From the NCBI RefSeq assembly GCF_010730955.1, contig NZ_AP022577.1:3968001-4032000 (forward strand): 64,000 nucleotides of DNA, in the 5' to 3' direction. The DNA is from Mycolicibacterium aubagnense (lineage in GTDB: Bacteria > Actinomycetota > Actinomycetes > Mycobacteriales > Mycobacteriaceae). Shown here one piece after another: positions 51,198-58,098 of the stretch (position 1 is the stretch's first letter; every line of letters starts with the position of its first letter). The translations under genes and the position numbers were made by a program. The notes under the pieces were generated by a model, which did not search any database, had not been told where the DNA came from, and worked only from the letters and a program-made list of their open reading frames with translations.

Positions 51198-52598
51198 CTA
51201 CGCTACGCGCGACCCGAGCAGTCGGCGGGGAAGGCGCGGGCGTCGCAGGGTGCGCGCCACCCATTCGCCGAGCGTCACCCCGGCGGCCAGCGTGCACCCG
51301 ACCATGACGGCGGTGAACAGATTGGAGATGGCCGCGACCGTCTGGCCAGCCATGATCTCCGACAGCCCGCGATAGACCGCGAGACCCGGCACCAGCGGGG
51401 TGATGCCGGCGACGGCCACGATGATCGGCGGAACCACCGCGCGCCGGGCCAACATGCCGCCGGCGAGGCCGACGACCGTCGCGGCGGTGGCCGAGGCGAC
51501 GATCGGCCCGAGCCCGGCGTTCAGGATCGTCCCGACCAGTCCCGCCCCGACAGCACCCGACGCGAAGGAGGTGGCCAGCGCTTTGAGCGAGGCGTAGCTG
51601 GCGAGGGCGAACGCTGCGGACGCGAGCCCGCCGGTGAGCACCATCACTGGCAGTGGCGCGTAGGGCAACACCTCCTGCTGCATCGGCGGCAGGCTCGCGC
51701 CGAGGGCGGAGGTGAGCCGCAGCGCGATGCCGACACCACCGACCAGGCCCGCGGTGTAGACCATGACTTCGATGAATCGCCCAGCGGCCGTGACGGGCGC
51801 GCCCGTGATGGCGTCCTGCACCGAACCGACGAGCGACAGCCCCGCCATGAGCACGATGATGCCCGACACGATCATGCGGTACGGCGCGACGACCGCGCTG
51901 TGCTCGATGGCCAGCTTGTAGACAAATGCCGCCGGCACCGTCGCCATGAACCCGCCCATTACCTGCTGGAAGAAGTACGGCAGACCCAGCTTGCCGAGCG
52001 CGACGTTGGTTCCGTAGATGGCGGCGGTCGTGACGAATGAGACGACGGCGAGCGTGGGGCTGCCGCCGAGCATCAGTGTCACCGCGGCGGCCATCAGCGC
52101 CCACCCGGACAGCGCCACTTTGCGCGAATACGGATGATCGGCGGCGACGATGTAGTCCAATGCCGCGCGGGCGGGCTTGAGGCCCAGGTGCCCGCGGCCG
52201 ATCCGGCGGATCAGGACGTCCACCTGCTCGAGGCGGGTGTAGTCCAGCGACCGGTACTTCACGGTGCGCATGTAGTTGGTGGGTGGCAGGCCCGGACCCC
52301 GCCGGGCGGAGACGTGGATGGCGTTGTAGGTCACGTCGACGGCGCAGTCGGTCAGGCCGTACGTGGCGGCGACGAAGGCGATCTGCTTACTGGTGTCGAT
52401 GGCGCCGGTGCCCGAATCCAGCAGCACCTCGCCGACGTTCATCGCCAGCTCGACCACCTCGGTGACGGCGCGTTCGTCGCTCTGGTCGATGGGCTGCAAT
52501 GGCGTGATGACGGGCAGGCCCGCGGTATCGGCGGTGGACGGCCGGTCACCGAGTACGCGGCGTCGAGCAGCGGCAACGCGGTCACGCAGTGTCACCAC
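51198..52598 (-). CDS. Threonine/serine exporter family protein (ThrE)
   Basis: A 466-residue membrane protein of the ThrE family (DUF1212/ThrE_2 fused). An N-terminal hydrophilic region (LAMNVGEVLLDSGTGAIDTSKQI, the ThrE signature) leads to about ten hydrophobic helices from residue ~155. In C. glutamicum ThrE exports threonine and serine by proton antiport; the substrate here is not proved. Two adjacent GTG codons (52596-52598 and 52593-52595) could start it. It heads a minus-strand pair with the 121-residue hypothetical protein, and is divergent from the small TM protein gene. Confidence 0.88.
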   Translation of the reverse strand: MVTLRDRVAAARRRVLGDRPSTADTAGLPVITPLQPIDQSDERAVTEVVELAMNVGEVLLDSGTGAIDTSKQIAFVAATYGLTDCAVDVTYNAIHVSARRGPGLPPTNYMRTVKYRSLDYTRLEQVDVLIRRIGRGHLGLKPARAALDYIVAADHPYSRKVALSGWALMAAAVTLMLGGSPTLAVVSFVTTAAIYGTNVALGKLGLPYFFQQVMGGFMATVPAAFVYKLAIEHSAVVAPYRMIVSGIIVLMAGLSLVGSVQDAITGAPVTAAGRFIEVMVYTAGLVGGVGIALRLTSALGASLPPMQQEVLPYAPLPVMVLTGGLASAAFALASYASLKALATSFASGAVGAGLVGTILNAGLGPIVASATAATVVGLAGGMLARRAVVPPIIVAVAGITPLVPGLAVYRGLSEIMAGQTVAAISNLFTAVMVGCTLAAGVTLGEWVARTLRRPRLPRRLLGSRVA

Positions 52599-52719
52599 AA
52601 AATCGTAGGTCCCCTGGGCGCCTGGCCTGCGCCGTGTGCCAGATCACTGCCGGGTGGCGTTCGGTTGGCCACCGGTCCGCCGACTACACCTTGCGGAACG
52701 TATTCAGAGGGAGTCGTGC

Positions 52720-52959
52720 GTGGGGGACGGTGAGCCGGGCGACCGGCTGTGGCGGCGTGCGGCCCGCTGGTGGCCGGTGGTCGTGGCGTTGCTGGTCACG
52801 ATCGCGCTCGCGATCGGCGGGCAGCATTGGTTTGCCAGTTCTGGCCGGTCAAATCCGTTGAGTGAGCCTGCGGCAGCGCTGGCGCGGCAATTCGCTTACG
52901 GTGCGACGGATCGCAATCCGGCCCCTCAGCGTGTCGTACCTGCCCAAGCGCCTCGGTGA
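52720..52959 (+). CDS. Small single-pass membrane protein
   Basis: A 79-residue protein. An N-terminal Asp/Gly/Arg segment is followed by one TM helix (about residues 20-37, WWPVVVALLVTIALAIGG), then a polar tail (SGRSNPLSEPAAALARQFAYG). GTG 52720-52722 is chosen because an AGAGGGAG ribosome site lies 6 nt upstream. The family is not recognised. It precedes the TPR-AAA+ gene on the same strand by 64 bp and could anchor or regulate it (inference). Confidence 0.55.
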   Translation: MGDGEPGDRLWRRAARWWPVVVALLVTIALAIGGQHWFASSGRSNPLSEPAAALARQFAYGATDRNPAPQRVVPAQAPR

Positions 52960-53023
52960 CCGAGCGTTTGACGGAACTGCCGACCTAGGATTGAGGTCAG
53001 CTTTGGGGGCGAGGGGGATGGAA

Positions 53024-54250
53024 ATGACGGATGATCCGGTGATCGCGCAGTTGGTGCTGGCGGTCGAGCAGAGTCCGGACGCACTGGCCCTGCGCCTGCA
53101 CCTGGCAGAGCTGCTGGCCGAGCGGGGGCGGCACGCCGAGGCATTGGCGCACTGTGGTGCGGTACTGGCGGCCGACCCGACCGACGCCAGGGCGCAGGGG
53201 TTGTTGCAGCAATGCACTGCGGCACTTGCCGCCCCGGTCTCGGTACCGGAACCTGAAGTCCCGCAATCGAAGTCATCGTTCGACTGGGATGCGGCCGAAG
53301 ACCAGGTATCCGACATCGTCAAGCCTGCCTTTGTCGATGAACCCGCGCAGGCAGTAGGAGAGGACGATTTCGAGGCGGTTACGCGCAGTGGGGTGCGGCT
53401 CGCCGACGTCGGTGGCATGGAAGCCGTCAAGAAACAGCTGGAACTCTCGCTGCTCGGGCCACTTCGCAACCCCGAGCTGATGAAGGCCTACAAAATGTCG
53501 GCTCGCGGCGGTCTGCTGCTCTACGGGCCGCCAGGCTGTGGGAAGTCGTTCATCGCCAAGGCCGTATCGGGCGAGCTGGGCGCGAACTTCTATCAGGTCG
53601 GCATCGCAGATGTGTTGCACCGCTGGTTCGGTGAGAGCGAACGCAGCATCCGCTCGGTCTTCGACACCGCGCGGCGGAACGCGCCGTGCGTGCTGTTCTT
53701 CGATGAGGTCGATGCACTGGGCCACCGCCGATCCGCGTTGAGTGGTACGTCCGGCATCCGGACCATCGTCAATACCCTGCTGGAGGAACTGGATTCGGCC
53801 TCGGCCAGCAACGACGGCGTCTACATCCTGGGCGCCACCAACGCGCCATGGGATGTCGATGCGGCGCTGCGCCGACCGGGACGGTTCGACCGGATGGTTT
53901 TCGTCGGATTGCCTGACACCGAGGCCCGGGCCGGCATCGCGCGGCTACATCTGCAGGATCGCCCGATTGAGGGGATCGACCTGTCGGCGCTGGCGGCACG
54001 CACGGCGGGGTTCTCCGGCGCGGATCTGGCTCATGTCTGTGACACCGCAACGCAATTGGCGATGGCCGACTCGTTGCACACCGGGCAGGTACGGCCGGTG
54101 CGAATGTCCGACGTGGAGGCCGCGCTGCGTCAGGTTCGCCCGTCGACCGGTCCGTGGTTCGATACCGCCCGCAACGTCGTCGAATTCGGTAATCGGGACG
54201 GTACCTACGACGACCTGGCGAAGTATCTGCGCCGCAACAAGATTCGGTGA
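53024..54250 (+). CDS. TPR-AAA+ ATPase (Cdc48/FtsH-type AAA domain)
   Basis: A 408-residue protein. N-terminal TPR-like helices (about residues 1-68, ALRLHLAELLAERGRHAEAL) are followed by an acidic/Pro linker and an AAA+ domain (about 130-390). Walker A is GPPGCGKS (168-175), Walker B VLFFDEVDAL, and the second region of homology ATNAPWDVDAALRRPGRFDR includes the Arg finger, as in Cdc48/Spastin/FtsH-class AAA proteins. ATG 53024 follows AGGGGG by 6 nt; an ATG at 53018 is also possible. The stop overlaps the following TPR-membrane protein gene (GTGA). It is probably an unfoldase or remodelling ATPase working with that partner. It is unlike ESX EccA, whose AAA domain is of the CbxX type. Confidence 0.87.
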   Translation: MTDDPVIAQLVLAVEQSPDALALRLHLAELLAERGRHAEALAHCGAVLAADPTDARAQGLLQQCTAALAAPVSVPEPEVPQSKSSFDWDAAEDQVSDIVKPAFVDEPAQAVGEDDFEAVTRSGVRLADVGGMEAVKKQLELSLLGPLRNPELMKAYKMSARGGLLLYGPPGCGKSFIAKAVSGELGANFYQVGIADVLHRWFGESERSIRSVFDTARRNAPCVLFFDEVDALGHRRSALSGTSGIRTIVNTLLEELDSASASNDGVYILGATNAPWDVDAALRRPGRFDRMVFVGLPDTEARAGIARLHLQDRPIEGIDLSALAARTAGFSGADLAHVCDTATQLAMADSLHTGQVRPVRMSDVEAALRQVRPSTGPWFDTARNVVEFGNRDGTYDDLAKYLRRNKIR

Positions 54251-55269
54251 CAGCCGACGCTGTCGACGCCGCGCTGCAACAGGCGCGGGTATACCTCGAC
54301 GTCGACAACCACCAGCGTGCCCGCGAGGTGCTGGCCCACGCGCTGTCGATGGCGCCGGACGATCCGGCGTTGCTCATCTTCGATGCCCAGGCCGCCATCG
54401 GGCTCGAAGACTACATCGGCGCCGAGCGCCGGCTCTATGCGGCGTTGAAATCGGCCCCTGACAATGAGCACGCGATTCGCTTGTACGCCTTGGCACTTCG
54501 TGGACAGGGGCGGCTGCACGAGGCGAAGTGGATGGCCTGGCGAGCGGTCTGTGGCAACCCGAACGAGTACCGAACCCACTTGGTGTATGCCCAGATCCTG
54601 TCGGATGAAGGCTGGCTGGATGCCGCGCTGACCGAGGTCACCGAAGCGATCCGTCTGGAACCCTCGGATCCTGACCTGTTTGTCTTGCGCGGGAACATCT
54701 TTCGGAAGTTGTCCAGAACCGTCGAATCGGATGCCGAATACACCGCAGCGCTCCGGCTGCAACCCGATCATGCGATAGCGACGCACAACCTGGCGGTCAA
54801 CCGGATGGCGCGGGGACGGCTGTTGGGTGCGTTGCGGGGCTTTCTCGGCGCCGGCACGCTCGACCCCGCCCTCGGCGGTCTGGCACGCCGCAACATCGCG
54901 CTCGCGGTGGCCCGGTGGCTGCGGTGGTGCACTGCCGGAGTGCTGTTCCTGCTGTGGCTGCTGCTCGTCACGGCAGCTCCGGGCAACACACTGGGTGTGG
55001 GACCGCGGGTCGGGATCGGTGTGGCGACTGTCGGCCTCGGAGCCGCGCTGGGAAAGCTGGTGGTCACCGTCGGGCGCCGGACCTTGGCTTCGGCCCTGAA
55101 AAGCCGGCCACTGCTGGCGGTGCGGCTGGTGATTGTCGTTGTCGCGGTGGTCCTGGGGACGCTCACGACCGTCAGCCCCCGGCAGCTGGAGGTCGTGCAA
55201 GTCGGCGCCCCGATGCTGCTCATCGTCAGCTTCGTGGTGCTCTGGGTCGGCCGCTTCACCCGACAGTAG
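54247..55269 (+). CDS. TPR protein with four C-terminal transmembrane helices
   Basis: A 340-residue protein. At least five TPR-like helical pairs fill residues 1-205 (ARVYLDVDNHQRAREVLAHAL, AQAAIGLEDYIGAERRLYAAL, ALRGQGRLHEAKWMAW, TEVTEAIRLEPSDPDLFVLRG, DAEYTAALRLQPDHAIATHN). Four TM segments follow (about 222-245, 253-270, 285-305, 315-333). GTG 54247 overlaps the AAA+ stop by 4 bp, so the two proteins are made together. TPRs in both suggest they bind each other or the same clients, giving a membrane-tethered AAA+ module. I know no named mycobacterial homologue. Confidence 0.83.
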   Translation: MTADAVDAALQQARVYLDVDNHQRAREVLAHALSMAPDDPALLIFDAQAAIGLEDYIGAERRLYAALKSAPDNEHAIRLYALALRGQGRLHEAKWMAWRAVCGNPNEYRTHLVYAQILSDEGWLDAALTEVTEAIRLEPSDPDLFVLRGNIFRKLSRTVESDAEYTAALRLQPDHAIATHNLAVNRMARGRLLGALRGFLGAGTLDPALGGLARRNIALAVARWLRWCTAGVLFLLWLLLVTAAPGNTLGVGPRVGIGVATVGLGAALGKLVVTVGRRTLASALKSRPLLAVRLVIVVVAVVLGTLTTVSPRQLEVVQVGAPMLLIVSFVVLWVGRFTRQ

Positions 55270-55298
55270 GGAGCCGCGGGCCGCATCGTCATCCTGCG

Positions 55299-55703
55299 CT
55301 AGTACGACTGCCCATTGGCGTATCGCTCGCGACGGAAGTGGCGGCCGTTGCCGCGGTTGCGACTCTTGTACGTCGGCAGCTGTGAGTCACAGTTCGGACA
55401 GATCAGCCGCAGGTTCTCCCGACGGTTGTTCGTCGGGTTGCCGTCGATGTGATCCAGTACCAGCGTCAGCGGCAGGTCTTGCCAGGATGTGTCTCCGCCG
55501 CAGATCGCGCAGCAGCCGGATTGAGCGTCGGCGAGGTATTGCCGGACGTAATGATCCTGACGGGTGGCGAGGAACACCTCTCCGGTCTCGAGCCACCGTT
55601 TCGTCTTCGCGTCGCGGCGAGCCGATGCCTGGCATGCGTTACTGCAGTAGACCTTCTGACTGCGCTTCGAGAGTGGATTACCGCAAGCGAGACATGACCT
55701 CAT
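55299..55703 (-). CDS. Small HNH endonuclease with N-terminal zinc finger
   Basis: A 134-residue protein. It has an N-terminal CxxC...CxxxC zinc-finger-like segment (MRSCLACGNPLSKRSQKVYC, then SNAC) and a C-terminal HNH domain: CAICGG, VLDHIDGNPTNNRRENLRLICPNC, where the DHIDG and N/N residues are typical. Such stand-alone HNH proteins are found in phages, mobile introns and restriction-linked genes; no phage genes surround it. The start is ATG 55701-55703. It is convergent with the TPR-membrane gene and next to tRNA-Thr on the same strand, which raises the possibility of acquisition near the tRNA. Confidence 0.85.
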   Translation of the reverse strand: MRSCLACGNPLSKRSQKVYCSNACQASARRDAKTKRWLETGEVFLATRQDHYVRQYLADAQSGCCAICGGDTSWQDLPLTLVLDHIDGNPTNNRRENLRLICPNCDSQLPTYKSRNRGNGRHFRRERYANGQSY

Positions 55704-55750
55704 GAGCGGACGTTACGACGGGCCACCGACAAGTGGGCACGGCGTGATGG

Positions 55751-55822
55751 AGCCCCCTGTCAGGATTGAACTGACGACCTTTCGCTTACAAGGCGAGTGC
55801 TCTACCACTGAGCTAAGGAGGC
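55751..55822 (-). tRNA. tRNA-Thr (anticodon TGT)
   Basis: The minus-strand sequence folds as a 72-nt tRNA. Acceptor stem GCCTCCT / AGGGGGC (one G-T pair); D-arm GCTC-AGTGGTA-GAGC; anticodon stem CTCGC / GCGAA (outer C-A mismatch) with loop CTTGTAA, anticodon TGT reading ACA; T-arm GTCAG-TTCAATC-CTGAC; discriminator T. No encoded CCA. Confidence 0.95.
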
Positions 55823-55863
55823 ATGCGGTTCGAGAGGCTCGAACCGCCCCGAATCCTAACCCG

Positions 55864-57168
55864 TCAGGGTGCCTGGTTCGATCCCGGCTGGTCTTGGCCG
55901 TTCTCGTCGACAACCCGCTGCGTGGCCGCGGCCCGAGCCGCCGCCCGCCTGCCGCGCTGACGGCTCCCCGGAATCCGCCCGGCGATGTTGCTCAGCGGAT
56001 TCACCGCGTCGTTGAGGACGAGCACTGCGTCGTACAGCTTGTCGACGGTCGGGGCGAGCCCAGCGAGCACGGGCGCCAGTTGGTTGAGGTTGTCGACGAC
56101 GTCGTTCAACTTCATGAGGGCGCCGTCGGGTGCGGTGAGGACGTCGATGGCGCCGCCCTCGTCGAGCAGTCGTTCGGCGATACCGCCCTCGCTGAGCAGT
56201 CGGTCCACCAGGCCGCCGTCGGCGAGCATCTTGTCGACCGACCCGCCATCGCCGAGCAGGCGGTCGGCGATGCCGTCCGCGCGCAGCACCCGATCGACCA
56301 CGCCGTTGTCGGCCAGCAGTCTGTCGGCGATGCCGCCTTCGCCGATCAACCGATCGGCGATGCCTTCCGGTCGAAGGACCCGGTCCACAATGCCGCCGTC
56401 AGCGAGCACCTGGTCGACGACACCGCCTTCGGCGAGCCCACGGTCGGCCACCCCGCCCGGTTCGAGCACCCGGTCAAGGATGCCGTCGGCGGACAGCAGG
56501 CGGTCGACGACACCGCCGTCGGCGAGGACGCGGTCGGCCGGTCCGCCCGGTTCGAGCAGTCGGTCGACGATGCCGCCCGAACTCAGCAGCCGGTCGACCA
56601 CGCCACCGTCGGCGAGGACGCGGTCGGCAGGTCCGTCCTTGGCGATCAGGCGGGCGGCGATGCCGTCCTCGCTGAGTACCCGGTCCACGACACCGTCGGG
56701 GGCGAGCACCTGTTCGGCGAATCCGCCTGGGGCGAGGACTCGGGACAATGCGCCGTCGTCGGATGTCAATTGGTCCAGCAGCCCACCGTCGAGGGTCAGC
56801 TGGTCGATGACGCCGCCTGGTGCCAGTGCCCGTGTCACGGCGCCGCCCTCGGCGGTCAGGCGATCGAGGAGGCCTCCGTCCTGGCTGATCTGATCGACCA
56901 GGCCACCCGGGCGGAGCAACCGATCGAGCACGCCGCCCGGTGCCAGCGCCCGGCCCAGCGGCGCGTCGTCGTCGACCAGTCGGGTGAGGCGGCCGGCCCG
57001 GCTCAGCGTGTCGTCAAGGCCGAGCATGGACATGACGGGCGACCCTACGGTGGTGTCGCCGAGTGCATGCTGGACGCTCGACAGCGCGCCGCCGGCGATC
57101 TCGAGACCGGCGTTGGCGATCCGGAGCGGCGTGACGGCCAGGTCTGACAGGGCTTTACCCAGATCCAT
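55864..57168 (-). CDS. Decapeptide-repeat protein upstream of phoP
   Basis: A 434-residue protein. After a short N-terminal region, residues 75-344 are 27 uninterrupted decapeptides of pattern x-x-G/D-G-h-h-D/x-R/Q-h-L, for example ADGGVVDRLL, EPGGVADRGL and SEGGIAERLL. No indel breaks the register. The C-terminal 90 residues are helical (VVDNLNQLAPVLAGLAP) with a basic tail. No signal peptide is seen. It occupies the place of Rv0756c beside phoP in M. tuberculosis, but I cannot confirm homology. The regular Gly-Gly turn and alternating hydrophobic/Asp-Arg residues suggest a solenoid, possibly a beta-helix (inference). ATG 57166-57168. The divergent phoP starts 125 bp away. Confidence 0.78.
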   Translation of the reverse strand: MDLGKALSDLAVTPLRIANAGLEIAGGALSSVQHALGDTTVGSPVMSMLGLDDTLSRAGRLTRLVDDDAPLGRALAPGGVLDRLLRPGGLVDQISQDGGLLDRLTAEGGAVTRALAPGGVIDQLTLDGGLLDQLTSDDGALSRVLAPGGFAEQVLAPDGVVDRVLSEDGIAARLIAKDGPADRVLADGGVVDRLLSSGGIVDRLLEPGGPADRVLADGGVVDRLLSADGILDRVLEPGGVADRGLAEGGVVDQVLADGGIVDRVLRPEGIADRLIGEGGIADRLLADNGVVDRVLRADGIADRLLGDGGSVDKMLADGGLVDRLLSEGGIAERLLDEGGAIDVLTAPDGALMKLNDVVDNLNQLAPVLAGLAPTVDKLYDAVLVLNDAVNPLSNIAGRIPGSRQRGRRAAARAAATQRVVDENGQDQPGSNQAP

Positions 57169-57240
57169 CGGCCAAGTGTATGGCGGCGATCACATCTGGC
57201 GGTGTGGAGGTGCGAGGGGCCTGGCAAACGCCTGTGTGAC

Positions 57241-57258
57241 TCACAGTATCTTCACAGC
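57241..57258. promoter_or_regulatory. PhoP box upstream of phoP
   Basis: TCACAGT (57241-57247)-ATCT-TCACAGC (57252-57258) is a direct repeat of the 7-bp PhoP motif with the standard 4-bp spacer, as known in M. tuberculosis. It lies 36 bp before the phoP ATG and 73 bp from the repeat-protein start, so it can serve autoregulation and perhaps the divergent gene. Part of it also forms a CTGTG-TGAC-TCACAG inverted repeat with the upstream flank. Confidence 0.87.
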
Positions 57259-57293
57259 TATTGGGCAGGGAGGATTTAAGGGCTGCGAGGACC

Positions 57294-58022
57294 ATGGGCT
57301 TCATGGCCATGGCTGCAGTTCCTGAGGCAACGCCCGAAGCACGGATCCTCGTAGTCGACGACGAGACCAACATCGTCGAGCTACTTTCCGTCAGCCTGAA
57401 GTTCCAGGGATTCGAGGTGCACTCCGCCTCCAACGGTCCCGCCGCGCTCGACAAGGCGCGCGAGGTGAAGCCCGACGCGGTGATCCTCGACGTGATGATG
57501 CCCGGTATGGACGGCTTCGGCGTCCTGCGCCGGATGCGCGCCGACGGCATCGATGCGCCCGCGCTCTTCCTCACCGCCCGCGACAGCCTGCAGGACAAGG
57601 TCGCCGGCCTCACGCTCGGCGGTGACGACTACGTCACCAAGCCGTTCAGCCTCGAAGAGGTCGTGGCGCGGCTGCGGGTGATCCTGCGCCGCACGGGCCG
57701 TGGCGTCGAAGAACCGCGCAGCGCCCGCCTGACGTTCGCCGACATCGAACTCGACGAGGACACCCACGAGGTGTGGAAGGCGGGGGAGCCGGTCTCGCTG
57801 TCGCCCACCGAGTTCACTCTGCTGCGCTACTTCATCATCAACGCCGGCACCGTGCTGTCGAAGCCGAAGATCCTCGACCACGTGTGGCGCTACGACTTCG
57901 GCGGTGACGTCAATGTCGTCGAGTCGTACGTGTCGTACCTGCGCCGCAAGATCGACACCGGCGAGAAGCGTCTGCTGCACACCTTGCGCGGCGTCGGCTA
58001 CGTCCTGCGCGAACCGCGGTGA
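57294..58022 (+). CDS. phoP: Response regulator PhoP
   Basis: A 242-residue OmpR/PhoB-type regulator very close in sequence to M. tuberculosis PhoP. Receiver: D66 in DAVILDVMMPGMDG is the phospho-acceptor, with the LFLTAR Thr and VTKPF Lys. DNA-binding winged helix: LSPTEFTLLRYFIINAGTVLS, then VVESYVSYLRRKID recognition helix. In mycobacteria PhoP controls lipid synthesis, ESX-1 secretion, acid-pH response and redox genes. ATG 57294 lies after GAGG; upstream TTG 57261 is in frame but unlikely. A PhoP box sits 36 bp upstream. It is followed by phoR after 76 bp. Confidence 0.97.
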   Translation: MGFMAMAAVPEATPEARILVVDDETNIVELLSVSLKFQGFEVHSASNGPAALDKAREVKPDAVILDVMMPGMDGFGVLRRMRADGIDAPALFLTARDSLQDKVAGLTLGGDDYVTKPFSLEEVVARLRVILRRTGRGVEEPRSARLTFADIELDEDTHEVWKAGEPVSLSPTEFTLLRYFIINAGTVLSKPKILDHVWRYDFGGDVNVVESYVSYLRRKIDTGEKRLLHTLRGVGYVLREPR

Positions 58023-58042
58023 TGAGCGCTCGCGCAAAGAAC
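58020..58042 (+). repeat. Intercistronic repeat copy at phoP/phoR junction
   Basis: TGATGAGCGCT-C-GCGC-AAA-GAAC starts with the phoP stop codon and matches the 23-bp element at the dnaJ1 stop (16676) at 20 positions. Both copies begin on the stop codon and run toward the next gene of the operon. Confidence 0.5.
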
Positions 58043-58098
58043 AGACCGCTCTGAGCACTATCCGCCATTCCTGGCGAGACATCGCCAACAATGGAGTG

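Noticed and set aside
55864..57168. Regular DNA repeats that could suggest a CRISPR array or minisatellite
   Set aside because: The period is 30 bp with no spacers and the repeats encode an unbroken decapeptide series in one frame. This is a coding repeat.
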